Positions 1 to 15,700 of a DNA stretch of 64,000 bases are shown piece after piece. The stretch is from positions 53,561,670-53,625,669 of the forward strand of contig OZ025248.1 in NCBI GenBank assembly GCA_964019135.1, read 5' to 3'. The stretch's first letter is position 1. Every line of letters begins with the position of its first letter. The notes under the pieces were generated by a model. That model saw only the letters and a program-made list of their open reading frames with translations, had not been told where the DNA came from and did no database searches. Source of the stretch: Arenicola marina (taxonomy: Eukaryota > Annelida > Polychaeta > Arenicolidae). Both the position numbers and the translations under genes were made by a program.

Positions 1-1127
1 CAACAAACGCGGTCTCACCCATCACAACAAACAACAAACGCGGTCTCACCCATCACAACAAACAACAAACGCGATTTCACCCATCACAACAAACAACAAA
101 CGCGATCTCACTCATCACAACACACGCGGTCTCACCCATAACAACAAACAAGATACACAACGTCACCCATCACAACAAACAAAAACCCGGTCTCACCCAT
201 CACAACAAACAACAAACGCGGTCTCACCCATCACAACAAACAACGAACCCGGTCTCACCCATCACAACAAACAACAAACGCAGTTTCACCCATCACAAAA
301 AACAACAAACTCGGTCTCACCCATTACAACAAGCAACATAAAGGGCCTCACCCATCACAACAAAGCCGGTCTCACCCATCACAACAAACAACAAACGCGG
401 TCTCACCCATCACAACAAACAAACGCGGTCTCACCCATCACAACAAACAACATACGCGGTCTCACCCATCTCAACAAGTACTATACGCGGCCTCACCCAT
501 CAAAACAAACCCGGTCTCGCCCATCACCACAAACAACAAACGCTGTCTCACCCATCACAAAAAACAACAAACGCCGTCTCACCCATCGCAACAAACAACA
601 AACGCGATCTCAACCATCACAACAAACGCGGTCTCACCCATCACAACAAACAAGATACACAACGTCACCTATCACAACAAACAAGATACACAACGTCACC
701 CATCCCAACAAACAAGATACATAGCCTCACCCATCACAACAAACAACAAACGCGGTCTCACCCATCACAACAAACAACAAACGCGGTCTCACCCATAACA
801 ACAAACAACAAACGCGGCCTCACCCATCGCAACAAAGGCGGTCTCACCCATCACAACAAACAACAAGCCCCGTCTCACCCATCACAACAAACAACAAACG
901 CGGTCTCACCCATCACAAAAAACAACAAACGCGGTCTCACCCATCACAGCAAACAACCCGGTCTCACAACAACAAACGCGGTCTCACCCATCACAACAAA
1001 CAACAAACCGGTCTCACCCATCACAACAAATAACAAACACGGTTTCACCCATCACAAAAAACAATAAACGCGGTCTCACCCATCTCAAAAAGCAACATAC
1101 AGGACCTCACCCATCACAACAAACCCG

Positions 1128-4100
1128 GTGTCACCCATCATAACAAACAATAAGCGCGGTCTCACCCATCACAACAAACAACAAACGCGGTATCACCCAT
1201 CACAACAAACAACAAACGCGGTCTCACCCACCACAACAAACAACAAACGCGGTTTCACCCATCACAACAAACAACATACGCGGTCTCACCCATCTCAACA
1301 ACACTATACGCGGCCTCACCCATCACATCAAACCCGGTCTCATCCATCACAACAAACAACAAACGCGGTCTCACCCATCGCAACAAACAACAAACACGGT
1401 CTCACCCATCGCAACAAACAACAAACGCGGTCTCACCCATCACAACAAACAACAAACGCGGTCTCACCCATCACAACAAACAACAAACGCGATTTCACCC
1501 ATCACAACAAACAACAAGCGCGATCTCACCCATCACAACACACGCGGTCTCACCCATCACAACAAACAAGATACACAACGTCACCCATCACAACAAACAA
1601 AAACCCGGTCTCACCCATCACAACAAACAACAAACGCGGTCTCACCCATCACAACAAACAACGAACCCGGTCTCACCCATCACAACAAACAACAAACGCA
1701 GTTTCACCCATCACAAAAAACAACAAACTCGGTCTCACCCATTTCAACAAGCAACATAAAGGGCCTCACCCATCACAACAAACCCGGTCTCACCCATCAC
1801 AACAAACAACAAACGCGGTCTCACCCATCACAACAAACAAACGCGGTCTCACCCATCACAACAAACAACATACGCGGCCTCACCCATCAAAACAAACCCG
1901 GTCTCGCCCATCACCACAAACAACAAACGCGGTCTCACCCATCACAACAAACAACAAACGCCGTCTCACCCATCGCAACAAACAACAAACGCGATCTCAC
2001 CCATCACAACAAACGCGGTCTCACCCATCACAACAAACAAGATACACAACGTCACCTATCACAACAAACAAGATACACAACGTCACCCATCACAACAAAC
2101 AACAAACGCGGTCTCATCCATCACAACAAACAATAAACGCGGTCTCACCTTCACAACGAACAACAAATCCGGTCTCCCGTTCACAACAAACAACAAACGC
2201 GGTCTCACCCATCACAGCAAACAACCCGGTCTCACCCATCACCACAAACCACAAACCCGGTCGCACCCATCACAACAAACAACAAATGCGGTTTCACCCA
2301 CCACAAAAAACAACAAACGCGGTCTCACCCACCTCAAAAAGCAACATACACGACCTCACCCATCACAACAAACCCGGTCTCACCCATCACAACAAACAAT
2401 AAGCGCGGTCTCACCCATCACAACAAACAACAAACGCGGTCTCACCCATCACAAGAAACAACAAACGCGGTCTCACCCACCACAACAAACAACAAACGCG
2501 GTTTCACCCATCACAACAAACAACATACGCGGTCTCACCCATCACAACAAACCCGGTCTCACCCATCACAACAAACAACAAACGCGGTCTCACCCATCAC
2601 AACAAACAAGATACACAACGTCACCCATCACAGCAAACAACATACGCGGTCTCATCCATCACAACAAACAACAAACGCGGTCTCACCTTCAGAACAAACA
2701 ACAAACGCGGTCTCACCTTCACAACAAACAACAAACGCGATCTCACCCATCAAAACAAACGCGGCCTCACGCATCACAACAAACAACAAACGCGGTCTCA
2801 CCCATCCCAACAAACAAGATACACAGCTTCACCCATCACAAAAAACAACATACTCGGCCTCACCCTTAACAACAAACAACGTACGCGGTCTCACCCATCA
2901 CAACAAACGCGGCCTTACCCATTACAATAAACATCATACGCGGCCTCACCCATCACAACAAACAACAAACGCGGCCTCAACCATCACAACAAACGCGGTC
3001 TTACCCATCACAACAAACAAGATACACAGCCTTACTCATCACAACAAATAACAAACGCGGTGTAACCCATTACAACAAACAAACACTGTATCATCCATCA
3101 CAACAAACAACAAACTCGGTCACACCCATCACAACAAACGCGGTCTCCCCCTTCACAACAAACAACTAACGCGGTCTCACCCATCACAACAAACGCGGTC
3201 TCACCAATCACAACAAACAACAAACCCGTTCTCACCCATCACAACAAACAACAAACGCGGTTTCACCCGTCACAACAAACAACAAACGCGGTTTCACCCA
3301 TCACAACAAACAACCCGGTCTCAACCATCACAACCAACAACAAAACCGGTCTCACCCATCACAACAAACAACAAACGCGGTTTCACCCATCACAAAAAAC
3401 AACAAACGCGGTCTCACCCATCTCAAAAAGCAACATACACGGCCTCACCCATCGCAACAAACCCGGTCTCACCCATCATAACAAACAACAAGCGCGGTCT
3501 CACCCACCACAACAAACAACAAACGCGGTCTCACTCATCACAACAAACAACAAACACGGTCTCGCCCATCCCAACAAACAACAAACGCGGTCTCACCCAT
3601 CACAACAAACAACAAACGCGGTTTGACCCATCACAACAAACAACATACGCAGTCTCACCCATCTCAACAAGCACTATACGCGGCCTCACCCACCAAAACA
3701 AACACGGTCTCGCCCATCACCACGAACAACAAACGCGGTCTCACCCATCACAACAAACAACAAACGCGATCTCACTCATCACAACAAACGCGGTCTCACC
3801 CATCACAACAAAGAAGAGACACAACGTCACCCATCACAAAAAACAACATACGCGGTCTCACCCATCACAAAAAACAACAAACCTGGTCTCAACCATCACA
3901 ACAAACAACAAACCCGGTCTCACCCATCACAACAAACAACAGACGCCGTCTCACCCATCACAACCATCGAACGCGGTCTCACCCATCACAACAAACAACA
4001 AACCAGGTCTCACCCACCACAACAAACAACAAACGCGGTCTTACCCATCACAACAAACAACAAACGCGGTCTCAGTCATCACAACAAACAACATACGCGG

Positions 4101-5985
4101 TCTCACCCATCTCAACAAGTACTATACGCGCCCTCACCCATCAAAACAAACCCGGTCTCGCCCATCACCACAAGCAACAAACGCGGTCTCACCCTTCACA
4201 ACAAACAACAAACGCGGTCTAACCCATCTCAACAAACAACAAACGCGATCTCACCCATCACAACAAACAAGATACACAACGTCATCCATCACAACAAACA
4301 ACATACGCGGTCTCATCCATCACAACAAACAACAAACGCGGTCTCATCCATCACAACAAACAAAAAACGCGGTCTCACCTTCACAACAAACAACAAACGT
4401 GGTCTCACCTTCACAACAAACAAGATACACAGCCTCACCCATCCCAACAAACAAGATACGCAGCCTCACCCATCACAACAAACAACAAACGCGGTCTCAC
4501 CCATCACAACAAACAACAAACGCGGTCTCACCCATCGCAACAAACAACAAACGCGGCCTCACCCATCGCAACAAAGGCGGTCTCACCCATCACAACAAAC
4601 AACAAACCCCGTCTCACCCATCACAACAAACAACATACGCGGTCTCACCCATCCCAAAAAGAACAAACGCGGTCTCACCCATCACAGCAAACAACCCGGT
4701 CTCACCCATCACCACAAACCACAAACCCGGTCGCACCCATCACAACAAACAACAAATGCGGTTTCACCCACCACAAAAAACAACAAACGCGGTCTCACCC
4801 ACCTCAAAAAGCAACATACACGACCTCACCCATCACAACAAACCCGGTCTCACCCATCACAACAAACAATAAGCGCGGTCTCACCCATCACAACAAACAA
4901 CAAACGCGGTCTCACCCATCACAAGAAACAACAAACGCGGTCTCACCCACCACAACAAACAACAAACGCGGTTTCACCCATCACAACAAACAACATACGC
5001 GGTCTCACCCATCACAACAAACCCGGTCTCACCCATCACAACAAACAACAAACGCGGTCTCACCCATCACAACAAACAAGATACACAACGTCACCCATCA
5101 CAGCAAACAACATACGCGGTCTCATCCATCACAACAAACAACAAACGCGGTCTCATCCATCACAACAAACAACAAACGCGGTCTCACCTTCAGGACAAAC
5201 AACAAACGCGGTCTCACCTTCACAACAAACAACAAACGCGATCTCACCCATCAACACAAACGCGGCCTCACGCATCACAACAAACAACAAACGCGGTCTC
5301 ACCCATCCCAACAAACAAGATACACAGCTTCACCCATCACAAAAAACAACATACTCGGCCTCACCCTTAACAACAAACAACGTACGCGGTCTCACCCATC
5401 ACAACAAACGCGGCTTTACCCATTACAATAAACATCATACGCGGCCTCACCCATCACAACAAACAACAAACGCGGCCTCACCCATCACAACAAACGCGGT
5501 CTTACCCATCACAACAAACAAGATACACAGCCTTACTCATCACAACAAATAACAAACGCGGTGTAACCCATTACCACAAACAAACACTGTATCATCCATC
5601 ACAACAAACAACAAACTCGGTCACACCCATCACAACAAACGCGGTCTCCCCCTTCACAACAAACAACTAACGCGGTCTCACCCATCACAACAAACGCGGT
5701 CTCACCAATCACAACAAACAACAAACCCGTTCTCACCCATCACAACAAACAACAAACGCGGTCTCACCCATCACAAAAAACAACAAACGCGGTCTCACCC
5801 ATCACAGCAAACAACCCGGTCTCACAACAACAAACGCGGTCTCACCCATCACAACAAACAACAAACCGGTCTCACCCATCACAACAAATAACAAACACGG
5901 TTTCACCCATCACAAAAAACAATAAACGCGGTCTCACCCATCTCAAAAAGCAACATACAGGACCTCACCCATCACAACAAACCCG
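1128..5985. repeat. 4858-bp higher-order unit inside the satellite (first clear copy)
   Basis: Distinctive unit orders recur at a shift of 4858 bp: 1128 recurs at 5986, 3623 at 8481 and 4399 at 9257. They recur again at 11836/16694 and 12612/17470. The copies differ by scattered substitutions. For example, a CTCCCG in the first copy (near 2168) is CTGCCG in the second (near 7032), and CACCAAAAC near 3690 is CATCAAAAC near 8548. Copies 1 and 2 are therefore older than the 8213-bp duplication that contains them. Confidence 0.85.
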
Positions 5986-8900
5986 GTGTCACCCATCATA
6001 ACAAACAATAAGCGCGGTCTCACCCATCACAACAAACAACAAACGCGGTATCACCCATCACAACAAACAACAAACGCGGTCTCACCCACCACAACAAACA
6101 ACAAACGCGGTTTCACCCATCACAACAAACAACATACGCGGTCTCACCCATCTCAACAACACTATACGCGGCCTCACCCATCACATCAAACCCGGTCTCA
6201 TCCATCACAACAAACAACAAACGCGGTCTCACCCATCGCAACAAACAACAAACACGGTCTCACCCATCGCAACAAACAACAAACGCGGTCTCACCCATCA
6301 CAACAAACAACAAACGCGGTCTCACCCATCACAACAAACAACAAACGCGATTTCACCCATCACAACAAACAACAAGCGCGATCTCACCCATCACAACACA
6401 CGCGGTCTCACCCATCACAACAAACAAGATACACAACGTCACCCATCACAACAAACAAAAACCCGGTCTCACCCATCACAACAAACAACAAACGCGGTCT
6501 CACCCATCACAACAAACAACGAACCCGGTCTCACCCATCACAACAAACAACAAACGCAGTTTCACCCATCACAAAAAACAACAAACTCGGTCTCACCCAT
6601 TTCAACAAGCAACATAAAGGGCCTCACCCATCACAACAAACCCGGTCTCACCCATCACAACAAACAACAAACGCGGTCTCACCCATCACAACAAACAAAC
6701 GCGGTCTCACCCATCACAACAAACAACATACGCGGCCTCACCCATCAAAACAAACCCGGTCTCGCCCATCACCACAAACAACAAACGCGGTCTCACCCAT
6801 CACAACAAACAACAAACGCCGTCTCACCCATCGCAACAAACAACAAACGCGATCTCACCCATCACAACAAACGCGGTCTCACCCATCACAACAAACAAGA
6901 TACACAACGTCACCTATCACAACAAACAAGATACACAACGTCACCCATCACAACAAACAACAAACGCGGTCTCATCCATCACAACAAACAATAAACGCGG
7001 TCTCACCTTCACAACGAACAACAAATCCGGTCTGCCGTTCACAACAAACAACAAACGCGGTCTCACCCATCACAGCAAACAACCCGGTCTCACCCATCAC
7101 CACAAACCACAAACCCGGTCGCACCCATCACAACAAACAACAAATGCGGTTTCACCCACCACAAAAAACAACAAACGCGGTCTCACCCACCTCAAAAAGC
7201 AACATACACGACCTCACCCATCACAACAAACCCGGTCTCACCCATCACAACAAACAATAAGCGCGGTCTCACCCATCACAACAAACAACAAACGCGGTCT
7301 CACCCATCACAAGAAACAACAAACGCGGTCTCACCCACCACAACAAACAACAAACGCGGTTTCACCCATCACAACAAACAACATACGCGGTCTCACCCAT
7401 CACAACAAACCCGGTCTCACCCATCACAACAAACAACAAACGCGGTCTCACCCATCACAACAAACAAGATACACAACGTCACCCATCACAGCAAACAACA
7501 TACGCGGTCTCATCCATCACAACAAACAACAAACGCGGTCTCACCTTCAGAACAAACAACAAACGCGGTCTCACCTTCACAACAAACAACAAACGCGATC
7601 TCACCCATCAAAACAAACGCGGCCTCACGCATCACAACAAACAACAAACGCGGTCTCACCCATCCCAACAAACAAGATACACAGCTTCACCCATCACAAA
7701 AAACAACATACTCGGCCTCACCCTTAACAACAAACAACGTACGCGGTCTCACCCATCACAACAAACGCGGCCTTACCCATTACAATAAACATCATACGCG
7801 GCCTCACCCATCACAACAAACAACAAACGCGGCCTCAACCATCACAACAAACGCGGTCTTACCCATCACAACAAACAAGATACACAGCCTTACTCATCAC
7901 AACAAATAACAAACGCGGTGTAACCCATTACAACAAACAAACACTGTATCATCCATCACAACAAACAACAAACTCGGTCACACCCATCACAACAAACGCG
8001 GTCTCCCCCTTCACAACAAACAACTAACGCGGTCTCACCCATCACAACAAACGCGGTCTCACCAATCACAACAAACAACAAACCCGTTCTCACCCATCAC
8101 AACAAACAACAAACGCGGTTTCACCCGTCACAACAAACAACAAACGCGGTTTCACCCATCACAACAAACAACCCGGTCTCAACCATCACAACCAACAACA
8201 AAACCGGTCTCACCCATCACAACAAACAACAAACGCGGTTTCACCCATCACAAAAAACAACAAACGCGGTCTCACCCATCTCAAAAAGCAACATACACGG
8301 CCTCACCCATCGCAACAAACCCGGTCTCACCCATCATAACAAACAACAAGCGCGGTCTCACCCACCACAACAAACAACAAACGCGGTCTCACTCATCACA
8401 ACAAACAACAAACACGGTCTCGCCCATCCCAACAAACAACAAACGCGGTCTCACCCATCACAACAAACAACAAACGCGGTTTGACCCATCACAACAAACA
8501 ACATACGCAGTCTCACCCATCTCAACAAGCACTATACGCGGCCTCACCCATCAAAACAAACACGGTCTCGCCCATCACCACGAACAACAAACGCGGTCTC
8601 ACCCATCACAACAAACAACAAACGCGATCTCACTCATCACAACAAACGCGGTCTCACCCATCACAACAAAGAAGAGACACAACGTCACCCATCACAAAAA
8701 ACAACATACGCGGTCTCACCCATCACAAAAAACAACAAACCTGGTCTCAACCATCACAACAAACAACAAACCCGGTCTCACCCATCACAACAAACAACAG
8801 ACGCCGTCTCACCCATCACAACCATCGAACGCGGTCTCACCCATCACAACAAACAACAAACCAGGTCTCACCCACCACAACAAACAACAAACGCGGTCTT

Positions 8901-9735
8901 ACCCATCACAACAAACAACAAACGCGGTCTCAGTCATCACAACAAACAACATACGCGGTCTCACCCATCTCAACAAGTACTATACGCGCCCTCACCCATC
9001 AAAACAAACCCGGTCTCGCCCATCACCACAAGCAACAAACGCGGTCTCACCCTTCACAACAAACAACAAACGCGGTCTAACCCATCTCAACAAACAACAA
9101 ACGCGATCTCACCCATCACAACAAACAAGATACACAACGTCATCCATCACAACAAACAACATACGCGGTCTCATCCATCACAACAAACAACAAACGCGGT
9201 CTCATCCATCACAACAAACAAAAAACGCGGTCTCACCTTCACAACAAACAACAAACGTGGTCTCACCTTCACAACAAACAAGATACACAGCCTCACCCAT
9301 CCCAACAAACAAGATACGCAGCCTCACCCATCACAACAAACAACAAACGCGGTCTCACCCATCACAACAAACAACAAACGCGGTCTCACCCATCGCAACA
9401 AACAACAAACGCGGCCTCACCCATCGCAACAAAGGCGGTCTCACCCATCACAACAAACAACAAACCCCGTCTCACCCATCACAACAAACAACATACGCGG
9501 TCTCACCCATCCCAAAAAGAACAAACGCGGTCTCACCCATCACAGCAAACAACCCGGTCTCACCCATCACCACAAACCACAAACCCGGTCGCACCCATCA
9601 CAACAAACAACAAATGCGGTTTCACCCACCACAAAAAACAACAAACGCGGTCTCACCCACCTCAAAAAGCAACATACACGACCTCACCCATCACAACAAA
9701 CCCGGTCTCACCCATCACAACAAACAATAAGCGCG
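1523..9735. repeat. 8213-bp tandem duplication within the satellite, copy 1
   Basis: Every distinctive block compared in 1523-9735 recurs 8213 bp later: 3623 at 11836, 4399 at 12612, 5986 at 14199, 8481 at 16694 and 9257 at 17470. Translated blocks match perfectly, including variants that separate the two 4858-bp units. The junction at 9735/9736 is visible. The sequence follows one unit up to AATAAGCGCG and then switches to ATCTCACCC, as found at 1523, not to the GTCTC that follows the same unit at 4876 and 17949. Confidence 0.9.
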
Positions 9736-12700
9736 ATCTCACCCATCACAACACACGCGGTCTCACCCATCACAACAAACAAGATACACAACGTCACCCA
9801 TCACAACAAACAAAAACCCGGTCTCACCCATCACAACAAACAACAAACGCGGTCTCACCCATCACAACAAACAACGAACCCGGTCTCACCCATCACAACA
9901 AACAACAAACGCAGTTTCACCCATCACAAAAAACAACAAACTCGGTCTCACCCATTTCAACAAGCAACATAAAGGGCCTCACCCATCACAACAAACCCGG
10001 TCTCACCCATCACAACAAACAACAAACGCGGTCTCACCCATCACAACAAACAAACGCGGTCTCACCCATCACAACAAACAACATACGCGGCCTCACCCAT
10101 CAAAACAAACCCGGTCTCGCCCATCACCACAAACAACAAACGCGGTCTCACCCATCACAACAAACAACAAACGCCGTCTCACCCATCGCAACAAACAACA
10201 AACGCGATCTCACCCATCACAACAAACGCGGTCTCACCCATCACAACAAACAAGATACACAACGTCACCTATCACAACAAACAAGATACACAACGTCACC
10301 CATCACAACAAACAACAAACGCGGTCTCATCCATCACAACAAACAATAAACGCGGTCTCACCTTCACAACGAACAACAAATCCGGTCTCCCGTTCACAAC
10401 AAACAACAAACGCGGTCTCACCCATCACAGCAAACAACCCGGTCTCACCCATCACCACAAACCACAAACCCGGTCGCACCCATCACAACAAACAACAAAT
10501 GCGGTTTCACCCACCACAAAAAACAACAAACGCGGTCTCACCCACCTCAAAAAGCAACATACACGACCTCACCCATCACAACAAACCCGGTCTCACCCAT
10601 CACAACAAACAATAAGCGCGGTCTCACCCATCACAACAAACAACAAACGCGGTCTCACCCATCACAAGAAACAACAAACGCGGTCTCACCCACCACAACA
10701 AACAACAAACGCGGTTTCACCCATCACAACAAACAACATACGCGGTCTCACCCATCACAACAAACCCGGTCTCACCCATCACAACAAACAACAAACGCGG
10801 TCTCACCCATCACAACAAACAAGATACACAACGTCACCCATCACAGCAAACAACATACGCGGTCTCATCCATCACAACAAACAACAAACGCGGTCTCACC
10901 TTCAGAACAAACAACAAACGCGGTCTCACCTTCACAACAAACAACAAACGCGATCTCACCCATCAAAACAAACGCGGCCTCACGCATCACAACAAACAAC
11001 AAACGCGGTCTCACCCATCCCAACAAACAAGATACACAGCTTCACCCATCACAAAAAACAACATACTCGGCCTCACCCTTAACAACAAACAACGTACGCG
11101 GTCTCACCCATCACAACAAACGCGGCCTTACCCATTACAATAAACATCATACGCGGCCTCACCCATCACAACAAACAACAAACGCGGCCTCAACCATCAC
11201 AACAAACGCGGTCTTACCCATCACAACAAACAAGATACACAGCCTTACTCATCACAACAAATAACAAACGCGGTGTAACCCATTACAACAAACAAACACT
11301 GTATCATCCATCACAACAAACAACAAACTCGGTCACACCCATCACAACAAACGCGGTCTCCCCCTTCACAACAAACAACTAACGCGGTCTCACCCATCAC
11401 AACAAACGCGGTCTCACCAATCACAACAAACAACAAACCCGTTCTCACCCATCACAACAAACAACAAACGCGGTTTCACCCGTCACAACAAACAACAAAC
11501 GCGGTTTCACCCATCACAACAAACAACCCGGTCTCAACCATCACAACCAACAACAAAACCGGTCTCACCCATCACAACAAACAACAAACGCGGTTTCACC
11601 CATCACAAAAAACAACAAACGCGGTCTCACCCATCTCAAAAAGCAACATACACGGCCTCACCCATCGCAACAAACCCGGTCTCACCCATCATAACAAACA
11701 ACAAGCGCGGTCTCACCCACCACAACAAACAACAAACGCGGTCTCACTCATCACAACAAACAACAAACACGGTCTCGCCCATCCCAACAAACAACAAACG
11801 CGGTCTCACCCATCACAACAAACAACAAACGCGGTTTGACCCATCACAACAAACAACATACGCAGTCTCACCCATCTCAACAAGCACTATACGCGGCCTC
11901 ACCCACCAAAACAAACACGGTCTCGCCCATCACCACGAACAACAAACGCGGTCTCACCCATCACAACAAACAACAAACGCGATCTCACTCATCACAACAA
12001 ACGCGGTCTCACCCATCACAACAAAGAAGAGACACAACGTCACCCATCACAAAAAACAACATACGCGGTCTCACCCATCACAAAAAACAACAAACCTGGT
12101 CTCAACCATCACAACAAACAACAAACCCGGTCTCACCCATCACAACAAACAACAGACGCCGTCTCACCCATCACAACCATCGAACGCGGTCTCACCCATC
12201 ACAACAAACAACAAACCAGGTCTCACCCACCACAACAAACAACAAACGCGGTCTTACCCATCACAACAAACAACAAACGCGGTCTCAGTCATCACAACAA
12301 ACAACATACGCGGTCTCACCCATCTCAACAAGTACTATACGCGCCCTCACCCATCAAAACAAACCCGGTCTCGCCCATCACCACAAGCAACAAACGCGGT
12401 CTCACCCTTCACAACAAACAACAAACGCGGTCTAACCCATCTCAACAAACAACAAACGCGATCTCACCCATCACAACAAACAAGATACACAACGTCATCC
12501 ATCACAACAAACAACATACGCGGTCTCATCCATCACAACAAACAACAAACGCGGTCTCATCCATCACAACAAACAAAAAACGCGGTCTCACCTTCACAAC
12601 AAACAACAAACGTGGTCTCACCTTCACAACAAACAAGATACACAGCCTCACCCATCCCAACAAACAAGATACGCAGCCTCACCCATCACAACAAACAACA

Positions 12701-15700
12701 AACGCGGTCTCACCCATCACAACAAACAACAAACGCGGTCTCACCCATCGCAACAAACAACAAACGCGGCCTCACCCATCGCAACAAAGGCGGTCTCACC
12801 CATCACAACAAACAACAAACCCCGTCTCACCCATCACAACAAACAACATACGCGGTCTCACCCATCCCAAAAAGAACAAACGCGGTCTCACCCATCACAG
12901 CAAACAACCCGGTCTCACCCATCACCACAAACCACAAACCCGGTCGCACCCATCACAACAAACAACAAATGCGGTTTCACCCACCACAAAAAACAACAAA
13001 CGCGGTCTCACCCACCTCAAAAAGCAACATACACGACCTCACCCATCACAACAAACCCGGTCTCACCCATCACAACAAACAATAAGCGCGGTCTCACCCA
13101 TCACAACAAACAACAAACGCGGTCTCACCCATCACAAGAAACAACAAACGCGGTCTCACCCACCACAACAAACAACAAACGCGGTTTCACCCATCACAAC
13201 AAACAACATACGCGGTCTCACCCATCACAACAAACCCGGTCTCACCCATCACAACAAACAACAAACGCGGTCTCACCCATCACAACAAACAAGATACACA
13301 ACGTCACCCATCACAGCAAACAACATACGCGGTCTCATCCATCACAACAAACAACAAACGCGGTCTCATCCATCACAACAAACAACAAACGCGGTCTCAC
13401 CTTCAGGACAAACAACAAACGCGGTCTCACCTTCACAACAAACAACAAACGCGATCTCACCCATCAACACAAACGCGGCCTCACGCATCACAACAAACAA
13501 CAAACGCGGTCTCACCCATCCCAACAAACAAGATACACAGCTTCACCCATCACAAAAAACAACATACTCGGCCTCACCCTTAACAACAAACAACGTACGC
13601 GGTCTCACCCATCACAACAAACGCGGCTTTACCCATTACAATAAACATCATACGCGGCCTCACCCATCACAACAAACAACAAACGCGGCCTCACCCATCA
13701 CAACAAACGCGGTCTTACCCATCACAACAAACAAGATACACAGCCTTACTCATCACAACAAATAACAAACGCGGTGTAACCCATTACCACAAACAAACAC
13801 TGTATCATCCATCACAACAAACAACAAACTCGGTCACACCCATCACAACAAACGCGGTCTCCCCCTTCACAACAAACAACTAACGCGGTCTCACCCATCA
13901 CAACAAACGCGGTCTCACCAATCACAACAAACAACAAACCCGTTCTCACCCATCACAACAAACAACAAACGCGGTCTCACCCATCACAAAAAACAACAAA
14001 CGCGGTCTCACCCATCACAGCAAACAACCCGGTCTCACAACAACAAACGCGGTCTCACCCATCACAACAAACAACAAACCGGTCTCACCCATCACAACAA
14101 ATAACAAACACGGTTTCACCCATCACAAAAAACAATAAACGCGGTCTCACCCATCTCAAAAAGCAACATACAGGACCTCACCCATCACAACAAACCCGGT
14201 GTCACCCATCATAACAAACAATAAGCGCGGTCTCACCCATCACAACAAACAACAAACGCGGTATCACCCATCACAACAAACAACAAACGCGGTCTCACCC
14301 ACCACAACAAACAACAAACGCGGTTTCACCCATCACAACAAACAACATACGCGGTCTCACCCATCTCAACAACACTATACGCGGCCTCACCCATCACATC
14401 AAACCCGGTCTCATCCATCACAACAAACAACAAACGCGGTCTCACCCATCGCAACAAACAACAAACACGGTCTCACCCATCGCAACAAACAACAAACGCG
14501 GTCTCACCCATCACAACAAACAACAAACGCGGTCTCACCCATCACAACAAACAACAAACGCGATTTCACCCATCACAACAAACAACAAGCGCGATCTCAC
14601 CCATCACAACACACGCGGTCTCACCCATCACAACAAACAAGATACACAACGTCACCCATCACAACAAACAAAAACCCGGTCTCACCCATCACAACAAACA
14701 ACAAACGCGGTCTCACCCATCACAACAAACAACGAACCCGGTCTCACCCATCACAACAAACAACAAACGCAGTTTCACCCATCACAAAAAACAACAAACT
14801 CGGTCTCACCCATTTCAACAAGCAACATAAAGGGCCTCACCCATCACAACAAACCCGGTCTCACCCATCACAACAAACAACAAACGCGGTCTCACCCATC
14901 ACAACAAACAAACGCGGTCTCACCCATCACAACAAACAACATACGCGGCCTCACCCATCAAAACAAACCCGGTCTCGCCCATCACCACAAACAACAAACG
15001 CGGTCTCACCCATCACAACAAACAACAAACGCCGTCTCACCCATCGCAACAAACAACAAACGCGATCTCACCCATCACAACAAACGCGGTCTCACCCATC
15101 ACAACAAACAAGATACACAACGTCACCTATCACAACAAACAAGATACACAACGTCACCCATCACAACAAACAACAAACGCGGTCTCATCCATCACAACAA
15201 ACAATAAACGCGGTCTCACCTTCACAACGAACAACAAATCCGGTCTGCCGTTCACAACAAACAACAAACGCGGTCTCACCCATCACAGCAAACAACCCGG
15301 TCTCACCCATCACCACAAACCACAAACCCGGTCGCACCCATCACAACAAACAACAAATGCGGTTTCACCCACCACAAAAAACAACAAACGCGGTCTCACC
15401 CACCTCAAAAAGCAACATACACGACCTCACCCATCACAACAAACCCGGTCTCACCCATCACAACAAACAATAAGCGCGGTCTCACCCATCACAACAAACA
15501 ACAAACGCGGTCTCACCCATCACAAGAAACAACAAACGCGGTCTCACCCACCACAACAAACAACAAACGCGGTTTCACCCATCACAACAAACAACATACG
15601 CGGTCTCACCCATCACAACAAACCCGGTCTCACCCATCACAACAAACAACAAACGCGGTCTCACCCATCACAACAAACAAGATACACAACGTCACCCATC

